Of a stretch of DNA of 64,000 bases, positions 15,711 through 22,456 are shown piece after piece. Origin of the DNA: Saccharothrix sp. S26. GTDB taxonomy: Bacteria > Actinomycetota > Actinomycetes > Mycobacteriales > Pseudonocardiaceae. The notes under the pieces are model-generated. The model did not search any database. It was not told where the DNA came from and saw only the letters and a list, made by a program, of their open reading frames with translations. Within the stretch, counting starts at the first letter, position 1; each line of letters opens with the position of its first letter. The position numbers and the translations under genes are program-made. The stretch lies in the NCBI RefSeq assembly GCF_021390395.1, contig NZ_JAJUWT010000004.1:248001-312000 (forward strand), in the 5' to 3' direction.

Positions 15711-16276
15711 GACTGGCTCCCGTGCCGGGGGTGACCCCGGTGGCACTCGGCACCCCTGAACGCACCGCGGCGGAACTCTTGGCCGTCCTGCACCGGCTCA
15801 AAGGCACCCGTGACCCCGGGTTGGAGGTGTCCGCCACGCAGGCCGCGGAACTCGCGCACCAGCACGGCGCGGGCCTGCTGGCCGTCGTCGAGCACCGGGA
15901 CGCGGACCCGGCGCTGCTGATGGCGGGCGTGGTGCCCGTCGACCGGCCCACCGACCCCGGAGAGCTGGGCTTCCACCTCGACGGCCCGGCGATCCGCGAG
16001 GTCACCACGGGCGAGACGGCGACCGGCTACCCGGTGGTGATCGTGGAACGCATCCCGGTCACCGGTCCCGGGGCCCAGTTGCAGGTCGTGGTGACCGACC
16101 CGGACCACCCCCGGATCGCGGTGTTCACGCTGCACTCGCCGACCGGGCGCGGCTGGCTGGAGGTGGCGGGCATCGCGGGCCGGTTCGTCTCCGGCGTGGA
16201 GTTCAGCGGTGCCGGAACTCGCTCGGCGTCTGCCCGACCACCTGGCGGAACGTCCGGGAGAAGTGCGCGGCGCTGA
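15707..16276 (+). CDS. Hypothetical protein at the end of the type VII operon
   Basis: A 189-residue soluble protein, alpha/beta in character (VVVTDPDHPRIAVFTLHSPTG, GWLEVAGIAGRFVSGVEF), without signal peptide. Similar small proteins often close PPE/EspC operons in Pseudonocardiaceae and may act as cytosolic chaperones or immunity-like factors; this is inferred from position. The last 23 codons overlap, in antisense, the 3' end of the convergent AraC-family gene, and their Arg/Ser/Gly-rich sequence looks less conserved. GTG start inside the preceding stop. Confidence 0.6.
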   Translation: MRLAPVPGVTPVALGTPERTAAELLAVLHRLKGTRDPGLEVSATQAAELAHQHGAGLLAVVEHRDADPALLMAGVVPVDRPTDPGELGFHLDGPAIREVTTGETATGYPVVIVERIPVTGPGAQLQVVVTDPDHPRIAVFTLHSPTGRGWLEVAGIAGRFVSGVEFSGAGTRSASARPPGGTSGRSARR

Positions 16277-16967
16277 CGAAACCGCAGTCCTTGGCGATCT
16301 CGCCGATGCCGCGCGCGGCCTTCGCCGGGTCGGCCAGCAACGCCTTGGCCCGGTCGATGCGCAAACCCCGGATGCGCTCGGACACGCCCTGCCCGTCGTC
16401 GAACAGCTGGTAGAGGCGGCGGCGGGAGATGAACAGCGCCTCGGCGACCCGGTCCGCGCTCAGCGTCGGGTCCGCCAGGTGCTCGCGCATGTAGTCCAAC
16501 GCCTCGCGCCGCCGTGCGACCGGGGAGTCCACCCGTTCCAGCTCGGCGCGCAACGCGCTGCGCAGCACGAGCTCGGCCAGGCCCAGCAGGTGGTGGGACA
16601 GGCCGTGCGGGTCGAGGGCGTGCGCGGCGGCGAGCACGTGCGCGACCGCGCCGGCGAACACGGCGTGCAGCGCGGCGTCCACCGGCACCTGTTGGAACAT
16701 CAGCGGTTTCAGCTCGCCGAAGCCGACGGTGAGGCGGGCCTCGGCGACGGTCAGCATCACCACGTCGGGCAGGACGTGCAACGCGCAATCGGGAAACCGA
16801 AGCGCGGCGCGGTGGCCGGCCGCGCCCGCGACCGTGCAGCCGACCAGCAGCTGGATGTGCTCCGGGGTGGCCGCACCCCCGCTGAGCGCGGCTTTGGCCG
16901 CGGCCGCGCCGGAAGCCCGCACCGTCAGGAACCCGCCGGGGACGTCCACGTCGAGCAGAGTAGCCAC
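16203..16967 (-). CDS. AraC-family transcriptional regulator
   Basis: A 254-residue regulator. The N-terminal 150 residues form a ligand-sensing domain of the AraC-binding-like type; the C-terminal 100 carry the two helix-turn-helix motifs: LSADRVAEALFISRRRLYQLF and IGEIAKDCGFVSAAHFSRTFRQVVGQTPSEFR, the latter the AraC signature. The ligand is not evident. It lies between, and convergent or divergent to, type VII genes, so it may regulate them. Its 3' end overlaps the convergent upstream gene by 74 bases. Confidence 0.88.
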   Translation of the reverse strand: MATLLDVDVPGGFLTVRASGAAAAKAALSGGAATPEHIQLLVGCTVAGAAGHRAALRFPDCALHVLPDVVMLTVAEARLTVGFGELKPLMFQQVPVDAALHAVFAGAVAHVLAAAHALDPHGLSHHLLGLAELVLRSALRAELERVDSPVARRREALDYMREHLADPTLSADRVAEALFISRRRLYQLFDDGQGVSERIRGLRIDRAKALLADPAKAARGIGEIAKDCGFVSAAHFSRTFRQVVGQTPSEFRHR

Positions 16968-17021
16968 CGGTGTGGCCGAACCGGCCGCGCAAGCCGCCGC
17001 CGACCGCTACCTTCTGGCGGC

Positions 17022-17786
17022 ATGGCGCGACGTTCGGCGACCGCGGTCGTCCTGTCCCACCTGGAATTCGACCTGCTGTGGGAGGACCTGGGCGTCGGCG
17101 AGCCGCCCTACCCGCTCGAGGTGCCGTCGCACGGCGGGACGATGGACGACCGGGACGCCCTCGGCTCGGCGGTGCTGCGCACGTTGACCGAGGCGGGCCT
17201 GGCCGACGGCGAGGACGTGTCGCCGGAGCTGGAGGACCTGTTCACGCTGCTCGCGCACGGCGAGGTGTCGGTGGACGCGCTGGTCTTCCGGCCGCACCCG
17301 TGGCGGGTGCTGGCCACCTCGCGCGGCAACCGGGGCGTGCTGGCCGTGCTGAACGACCGCGAGGTGGCGCTGGAGCCGGTCACCGACCTGACGTCGGCGA
17401 TCACCCGCGTCATCGGCGACGCCCCGGCCGGCCCCGGTGAGCAGGTGCGGATGCCCCGCCCGGTCTTCGCCGCCGCGATGGACGCCTACGCCAAGTCGGG
17501 CCACCCGGCGCTGGAGCGGACGCTGGCCCAGGCCGGCATCACCGGCCGCGCCACCCGGTCGATCACCACCCTGGTCGACTCGCCGCGCCGGTCGACCGGC
17601 CAACTGGCCGCCACCGGCCCGTCCGGCCGTTCCCGCGTCCTGAGCTGGACCGAGACCGCCGCGGGCCGTTACGCCCTGACCACGGAACAGTCCCCGGACA
17701 CCGAGTGGGTCCACCTCTCACCCGCCGACACCGCCTGGCTGACCCGCCACCTGACCACCCTGCTCTCCCACGCCCGCCGCTCCTGA
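17022..17786 (+). CDS. EspG-family ESX secretion chaperone
   Basis: A 254-residue cytosolic protein beginning with the EspG signature VVLSHLEFDLLWEDLGVGEPPYPLEVPSHG, followed by the alternating strands and helices of the family (FRPHPWRVLATSRGNRGVLAVLN). EspG proteins bind PE-PPE heterodimers and keep them soluble for the ESX machinery. The PPE-like product at 13596 is the likely client. Monocistronic, ending directly at repeat copy 2. Confidence 0.88.
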   Translation: MARRSATAVVLSHLEFDLLWEDLGVGEPPYPLEVPSHGGTMDDRDALGSAVLRTLTEAGLADGEDVSPELEDLFTLLAHGEVSVDALVFRPHPWRVLATSRGNRGVLAVLNDREVALEPVTDLTSAITRVIGDAPAGPGEQVRMPRPVFAAAMDAYAKSGHPALERTLAQAGITGRATRSITTLVDSPRRSTGQLAATGPSGRSRVLSWTETAAGRYALTTEQSPDTEWVHLSPADTAWLTRHLTTLLSHARRS

Positions 17787-17905
17787 ACGTTCGACACGCG
17801 GCCCCTGAACGTAGGACTCGCGCGAGAGTCCTACGTCCAGAACGCGAGTGTCCTACGTCCAGAACGCGAGTGTCCTACGTTCGGGACCCCCGAGTTCAAC
17901 GCTCA
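17786..17905. repeat. Intergenic 22-bp-unit repeat, copy 2, between convergent genes
   Basis: Contains three direct units of about 22 bp with the form GAGTGTCCTACGTCCAGAAC plus GC, and one inverted unit to the left. A 10-bp perfect stem (17810-17819 with 17826-17835) encloses the same GCGCGA loop as copy 1. The left edge begins at the EspG stop codon and the right edge, CGAGTTCAACGCTCA, contains the stop codon of the convergent YbaB-like gene. Position and symmetry suggest a bidirectional terminator. Confidence 0.75.
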
Positions 17906-18145
17906 GGACGGCAGCAGGTCCGAGGGGACGACGTCGGCCAGGATCGAGCGGGCCTCGGTGACGGCCGCGGTGGCGGCTTCGGCGGCCAGGTCGCGGATCA
18001 CGGCGGCCAGGTCGTCCGGGCGCAGGGACAGCGCCTCCCGCGTGAACGCCAGGTCCACCGGCTTGCCGTGCAGGTCGACGACCACCGTCACGCCCCGGCC
18101 GGACGCCTCCGCCCGCACCGCGTCCAACCGCTCACCGAGCCCCAT
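17903..18145 (-). CDS. Small YbaB/EbfC-like protein
   Basis: An 80-residue protein, MGLGERLDAVRAEASG, then a beta-hairpin VTVVVDLHGKPVDLAFTREAL and a long C-terminal helix LAAVIRDLAAEAATAAVTEAR. This strand-strand-helix pattern is that of YbaB/EbfC proteins, many of which occur next to WXG/ESX genes in actinobacteria. The ATG overlaps the stop of the upstream YbaB-like gene (ATGA), so they are translationally coupled and may form a heterodimer. Its own stop lies inside the repeat edge. Confidence 0.65.
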   Translation of the reverse strand: MGLGERLDAVRAEASGRGVTVVVDLHGKPVDLAFTREALSLRPDDLAAVIRDLAAEAATAAVTEARSILADVVPSDLLPS

Positions 18146-18420
18146 CACACCCGCCACGTCTCGGGAGTCGTGTCCTCGACCGACTCCGCCATCCGGCTCT
18201 CGACCGCCAGCCCGAGCGCGCTGACGTCACCCACCGCGCGCTGGACCCGCGCGTTCGCCCGCGCCGTCGCCGTGTCGACCAGCGCCAGGATCGCCCGCGC
18301 CAACCCCGACTGCCCCAGCCGCAACGACCGCGAGTCCAGCACCAGGTCGCGCAACCCGCCGCCGGGACCGACCTCCACCGAGATCCCCGTGTCCGGGTCG
18401 TGCGCGTTCGCCGTGATCAC
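18145..18420 (-). CDS. YbaB/EbfC-like protein
   Basis: A 91-residue protein with strands ISVEVGPGGGLRDLVLDSRSL and a helix LARAILALVDTATARANARVQRAVG, again the YbaB/EbfC layout. The related gene at 41961 shows the same core in a second type VII locus. The role in these loci is unknown; a DNA-binding nucleoid-type function is known for classical EbfC, but here partner or chaperone functions are equally possible. Overlaps the stop of the upstream CHAP-domain gene by 4 bases. Confidence 0.7.
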   Translation of the reverse strand: MITANAHDPDTGISVEVGPGGGLRDLVLDSRSLRLGQSGLARAILALVDTATARANARVQRAVGDVSALGLAVESRMAESVEDTTPETWRV

Positions 18421-19436
18421 GGGTGCACCCCTCCGTAGAACGTCGCCGAGCTCAGCCGGTGCGTGTTGCGCCGCACGCTGTCGCCCGAGTTGCCCTCGAT
18501 CAGCGTCACGGTCCCGCCGGACACCTTCTCCACGATCCCGATGTGCGTGCTGGTCGCCGGGCTGCTCGGCCCGCTGCCGAACAGCAGCACGTCACCGGGC
18601 TTCACCGCGCTCAACGACGTGTACGCCTTGCCGCGCCGCTGCCCCCACCGGAACACGTCCCCGGTGAACGGCAGGAGCGGGATGTCCACCCCGGCCTTGC
18701 GCCACATCGCCGTGGCGAACGACGAGCACCACGCCGCCGTCGGCCCGTACGGGTTGCGGTTGCTGCCGGGCGGGTTCTCCCGGGTGCCCAGCTCGCGCCG
18801 GGCGGCCGAGATGATCGTCCGAGCCCGGCCGCGGGCACGCGCCCGGGACGGCTTGGTCGAGCCGCGGGTGCGTTCGGCCCGGCCGTCGGCGACCCCGTCG
18901 TGCTCGACCTCCTTCTCCAACGCCCGCAGCTTGCGCGCGGCGTCCTCCAGCTCGCCCCGCACGTGCCGGACGGTCGCCGCGGTCTCCTTGGTGTACGCGG
19001 GCTCCAGGTCCGCCGCCCGCGCCACGGCCTTGAGCAACGCCGCCTGCGTGCCGACGGCCTTGCCCGCGTCCAGCAGCCGCGTCGCCTGGTCGAGGTACTC
19101 CTCCACGGCCTGGCGCGCCCGCGTGTGCCCGGTCGTCAACGCGCTCGTGACGCCGGCGACGATCTTCTCCGCGTCACGGGCGGCGTCCGCGGTGACCCGC
19201 AGCTGCCTGCCCAGCCGGTCCGAGCGCTGCTCGAAGCCCTCGGAGTTGCCGCCCTTCCAGTGCTCCAGCACGGTCTTCGCGGCCTTGCGCTGGTCCTCGT
19301 GCCGGTCGGTGAGGCCGGCCGCGGTCTGGTGCAGCGCGTACTGCACCTTCACCGCGTCCTCGGCCTTGCCCGCCAACGAGTTGCGGTGGCCGATCATGCT
19401 CTCGGCGAAGTGCCGCGCCATGGCCCGGGTGTCCAC
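18417..19436 (-). CDS. WXG-like protein fused to a CHAP amidase/endopeptidase domain
   Basis: A 339-residue protein without signal peptide. Residues 1-180 are helical, with the W-x-G turn at W60-K61-G62 (LEHWKGGNSEGFEQRSDRL) as in WXG100 proteins. After an Arg-rich linker (190-207) a CHAP peptidoglycan hydrolase domain follows, with catalytic C237 in AAWCSSFATAMW and H298 in STHIGIVEKV. The architecture suggests a cell-wall hydrolase exported through a type VII system rather than Sec. Starts with GTG immediately after the TAA of the transglycosylase gene; the same TAA region supplies a weak ribosome site. Confidence 0.85.
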   Translation of the reverse strand: MDTRAMARHFAESMIGHRNSLAGKAEDAVKVQYALHQTAAGLTDRHEDQRKAAKTVLEHWKGGNSEGFEQRSDRLGRQLRVTADAARDAEKIVAGVTSALTTGHTRARQAVEEYLDQATRLLDAGKAVGTQAALLKAVARAADLEPAYTKETAATVRHVRGELEDAARKLRALEKEVEHDGVADGRAERTRGSTKPSRARARGRARTIISAARRELGTRENPPGSNRNPYGPTAAWCSSFATAMWRKAGVDIPLLPFTGDVFRWGQRRGKAYTSLSAVKPGDVLLFGSGPSSPATSTHIGIVEKVSGGTVTLIEGNSGDSVRRNTHRLSSATFYGGVHP

Positions 19437-20195
19437 TTACCCCTCACCTCCGCCGGTGATCACGCGACCGCCCAGCGACCGCGCCACGTCGTCGTCCTGC
19501 TCCCGGTACGCGCGGGCGGAGCGGCTCGCGGACGTCGCCAGCGCGTCGGTGTTGCGCGCGACCGCCTTGACCTGCTTGCGCAGGGCCGCGCCGAAGTTGT
19601 CCAACGCCTCGGCGAACCCGGACTGCTTCCCGATCCGGCCGAAGCTGTCGTCGGCGATCTCGCGCACCTCGCGCACGTGCCGCCGGCCCAGCGCGGTGAG
19701 GTCGTCGGCCGAGTCCCGGGTCCGCCGCGCGTAGTCCCGCAGCACGCCCACGTCCACGGAGAACCCGCCGCCCCCCGAACCCCCGCCTCGCGAACCCCCG
19801 CCGGACCCGCCCGATGAGCCGCCGCGCTTCATCGCCTCGACGCCCCGCCGCGCCCGGTCCAGGTGACGCTTGTACGCGCCGCTGGTGTAGGTCGACCACG
19901 GCGTCCAGGACCGGCCGCGACCGGAGATCTCGTACGCCGCACGGGCGTTCTCCGCCGGGTCGAACAGCTCCCGGTTGGACTCCAGCCCGAACTCGCGCCG
20001 CCGCGCGGGCCCCATCGCGCCGAGCATGTTGATCTGCCACAGCCCGTAGGAGTTGTCCGGCGGGGTGGGGTTGTGCGCCCGCGGGTCGCCGCCGGACTCG
20101 GCCAGCGCGACCGCCACCGCGATCGTCAGGTCCTGGCCGCGGAACCCCGCGTCGTGGGCGTGCCGGGCGATCCGCTCCGGACTCAGCTCGCTCAT
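19437..20195 (-). CDS. Lysozyme-like transglycosylase (SLT) domain fused to an ESX-target-like helical domain
   Basis: A 252-residue protein. Residues 1-125 form an SLT/lytic-transglycosylase-like domain with catalytic Glu E33 in VALAESGGDPRAHN, plus NSYGLWQINML and FDPAENARAAYEI. A Gly/Ser/Arg linker (126-148) leads to a helical domain (150-252) like EspC/WXG proteins, with VLRDYARRTRDSADDL and, near the end, YREQD, which fits the YxxxD/E type VII export motif. No Sec signal. Co-transcribed with the WXG-CHAP gene and two YbaB-like genes; together they look like an exported wall-degrading pair. Confidence 0.82.
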   Translation of the reverse strand: MSELSPERIARHAHDAGFRGQDLTIAVAVALAESGGDPRAHNPTPPDNSYGLWQINMLGAMGPARRREFGLESNRELFDPAENARAAYEISGRGRSWTPWSTYTSGAYKRHLDRARRGVEAMKRGGSSGGSGGGSRGGGSGGGGFSVDVGVLRDYARRTRDSADDLTALGRRHVREVREIADDSFGRIGKQSGFAEALDNFGAALRKQVKAVARNTDALATSASRSARAYREQDDDVARSLGGRVITGGGEG

Positions 20196-20286
20196 GCCGC
20201 ACACCCTGCACCGCCGGTGACCTGCGGCGGAACCGGCGTTGCACGCTGGGACAGCGGCAGTGCACGGGGAAGCTACAGTCGAACAC

Positions 20287-21636
20287 GTGAACGAGGGAGG
20301 CCTGTTCGACGACGGCTTGTTCGGCGTCGACCCGGAGGAGAAGGCGGCGCGCATCGCCGCCAACGCGCCGTTGGCCGTGCGGATGCGCCCGCGCACCCTG
20401 GACGAGGTGGTCGGGCAGGACCACCTGCTCGGGCCGGGCGCGCCGCTGCGCAGGCTGGTGGAGGGCTCGTCGCCCGCCTCGGTCATGCTCTACGGCCCGC
20501 CGGGCACCGGCAAGACCACGCTGGCCACGCTCGTCTCCCAGGCGACCGGCAGGCGGTTCGCCGCGCTGTCGGCGCTGTCGGCGGGCGTGAAGGAGGTGCG
20601 CGCGGTCATCGAGGAGGCACGCCGCCGCCTGGTCCGCTCCGGCGAGTCGACCGTGCTGTTCATCGACGAGGTGCACCGGTTCTCCAAGACCCAGCAGGAC
20701 GCGTTGCTCGGCGCGGTCGAGGACCGGATCGTGCTGCTGGTCGCGGCCACGACGGAGAACCCGTTCTTCTCCGTCGTCTCGCCGCTGCTGTCGCGGTCGC
20801 TGGTGCTGCAACTGCGCCCGTTGACCGACGACGCGGTGCGCGTGCTGGTCCGGCGCGCGGTCCAGGACGAGCGCGGTCTCGGCGGCACGATCACCGTCGA
20901 GCAGGAGGCCGAGGACCACCTGGTGCGGCTGGCCGGCGGTGACGCCCGACGCGCGTTGACCGCGCTGGAGGCCGCGGCGGACGCGGTCGGCGAAGGCGGG
21001 TCGCTCGACCTGGCCACGCTGGAGGCGACGGTCGACAGGGCGGCCGTCCGCTACGACCGGCAGGGCGACCAGCACTACGACGTGACCAGCGCGTTCATCA
21101 AGTCGATCCGCGGATCGGACGTGGACGCGGCGCTGCACTACCTGGCGCGGATGATCGAGGCGGGGGAGGACCCGAGGTTCATCGCGCGCCGGTTGGTCAT
21201 CCACGCCAGCGAGGACGTCGGCATGGCCGACCCGACGGCGTTGCAGACGTGCGTGGCGGCCGCGCAGGCCGTGCAGCTCATCGGGCTGCCGGAGTGCGCG
21301 TTGAACCTGGCCCAGGCCACCATCCACCTGGCCACCGCGCCCAAGTCGAACGCCGTCACCACCGCGATCGGCGAGGCCATGGCGGACGTGCGCAAGGGCG
21401 CGATCGGCTCGGTGCCCGCGCACCTGCGCGACGGCCACTACGCGGGCGCGGCCAAGCTCGGCAACGCCCAGGGCTACCGCTACCCGCACGACGTGCCGGA
21501 GGGCGTGCTGACCCAGCAGTACCCGCCGGACGACCTGGTCGGCCGCGACTACTACCAGCCGACCGGCCGCGGGGTCGAGCGCGTGATCGCCGAACGGCTG
21601 CCGAAGCTGCGCAAGGTCGTGCGTGGCCAGGAGTAA
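20287..21636 (+). CDS. rarA: Replication-associated recombination protein A (RarA/MgsA AAA+ ATPase)
   Basis: A 449-residue clamp-loader-like AAA+ ATPase acting at stalled replication forks. It has [17 protein letters not shown], Walker [10 protein letters not shown], Walker [19 protein letters not shown], sensor 1 ATTENPFFS, arginine finger region SRSLVLQL, and the C-terminal tetramerisation region ending in [17 protein letters not shown]. The GTG at 20287 gives the usual short N-terminus. Part of the conserved backbone that in other actinomycetes leads on to the DUF948-alaS genes. Divergent from the transglycosylase gene. Confidence 0.94.
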   Translation: MNEGGLFDDGLFGVDPEEKAARIAANAPLAVRMRPRTLDEVVGQDHLLGPGAPLRRLVEGSSPASVMLYGPPGTGKTTLATLVSQATGRRFAALSALSAGVKEVRAVIEEARRRLVRSGESTVLFIDEVHRFSKTQQDALLGAVEDRIVLLVAATTENPFFSVVSPLLSRSLVLQLRPLTDDAVRVLVRRAVQDERGLGGTITVEQEAEDHLVRLAGGDARRALTALEAAADAVGEGGSLDLATLEATVDRAAVRYDRQGDQHYDVTSAFIKSIRGSDVDAALHYLARMIEAGEDPRFIARRLVIHASEDVGMADPTALQTCVAAAQAVQLIGLPECALNLAQATIHLATAPKSNAVTTAIGEAMADVRKGAIGSVPAHLRDGHYAGAAKLGNAQGYRYPHDVPEGVLTQQYPPDDLVGRDYYQPTGRGVERVIAERLPKLRKVVRGQE

Positions 21637-21670
21637 ATCCATTTCCGATCCGTCGGCGTTCTGACACGGT

Positions 21671-22405
21671 GTGCCCGTGACGGACGCACCGCTGAACGGC
21701 CATGCCCTGCTCGACTTCAACTCGCCCCTCTCGGACGCCACGGCCTACGACCTGATCGGCGGCCTGCGCCTCGGCGCGGGTGCGACGGTGGTCGACTACG
21801 GCTGCGGGTGGGCGGAGTTGCTGCTCAGGGCGGTGGAGCACGAGCCGGGCGCACGGGGGCTCGGCGTCGACAGCGACGATTACGCCATCGACCGCGGTCG
21901 GGCGAACGCCGAGGCGAGGGGGTTGACCTCCCGCGTCACGCTGGAGCGGGCCGACGTCACCACCTGGCGGACCGAGCCGGCCGACGTGGCGATCTCCATC
22001 GGCTCCTCGCACGCGTGGGGCGGCACGAAGCAGGCGTTGGAGGCCCTGCACGCCCGGCTGCGCCCCGGCGGCACCCTCCTGCTCGGCGACGGCTTCTGGG
22101 AGCGGCCGCCCAACGCCAAGTCGGTGGAGATCTTCGGCGAAGAGGAGTTCGGCACCCTCGCCGAGCTGGTCGACCTGGCGATGACCTGCGGCTACCGCCT
22201 GCTCAACCTCGCCACCGCCACCCTCGCCGAGTGGGACGCCTTCGAGTCCCGCTGGTGCGCGGCCCGTGAACTGTGGCTGCTGGAGCACCCCGACCACCCC
22301 GAGGCCGACGAGGTCCGCAAGGTCGTCGACGACCACCGCGACGGCTGGCTCACCGGCTACCGCGGTCACCTCGGCTTCGCCTACCTGACCCTGGCCCGTC
22401 CCTAG
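21671..22405 (+). CDS. SAM-dependent methyltransferase
   Basis: A 244-residue class I methyltransferase: motif I VVDYGCGWAELLL, the acidic end of strand 2 GLGVDSDDYAID, DVAISIGSSHAWGG as motif IV region, and RPGGTLLLGDGFW as post-motif. Substrate unknown. Start is either GTG 21671 or GTG 21677; neither has a clear ribosome binding site. Convergent with the siderophore operon and separated from it by a strong hairpin; 34 bases after rarA. Confidence 0.85.
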   Translation: MPVTDAPLNGHALLDFNSPLSDATAYDLIGGLRLGAGATVVDYGCGWAELLLRAVEHEPGARGLGVDSDDYAIDRGRANAEARGLTSRVTLERADVTTWRTEPADVAISIGSSHAWGGTKQALEALHARLRPGGTLLLGDGFWERPPNAKSVEIFGEEEFGTLAELVDLAMTCGYRLLNLATATLAEWDAFESRWCAARELWLLEHPDHPEADEVRKVVDDHRDGWLTGYRGHLGFAYLTLARP

Positions 22406-22410
22406 TGCTC

Positions 22411-22451
22411 CGGCCGCCTCGCCCGGCCGGGGATACCGGACGAGGCGGCCG
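22411..22451. terminator. Bidirectional hairpin terminator
   Basis: An 11-bp perfect stem, CGGCCGCCTCG at 22411-22421 paired with CGAGGCGGCCG at 22441-22451, encloses a 19-base loop that itself contains CCCGGCCGGGG. It sits between the ends of the convergent methyltransferase and siderophore genes. No U-tract is present, as is usual in actinomycetes. Confidence 0.75.
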
Positions 22452-22456
22452 ACCCC

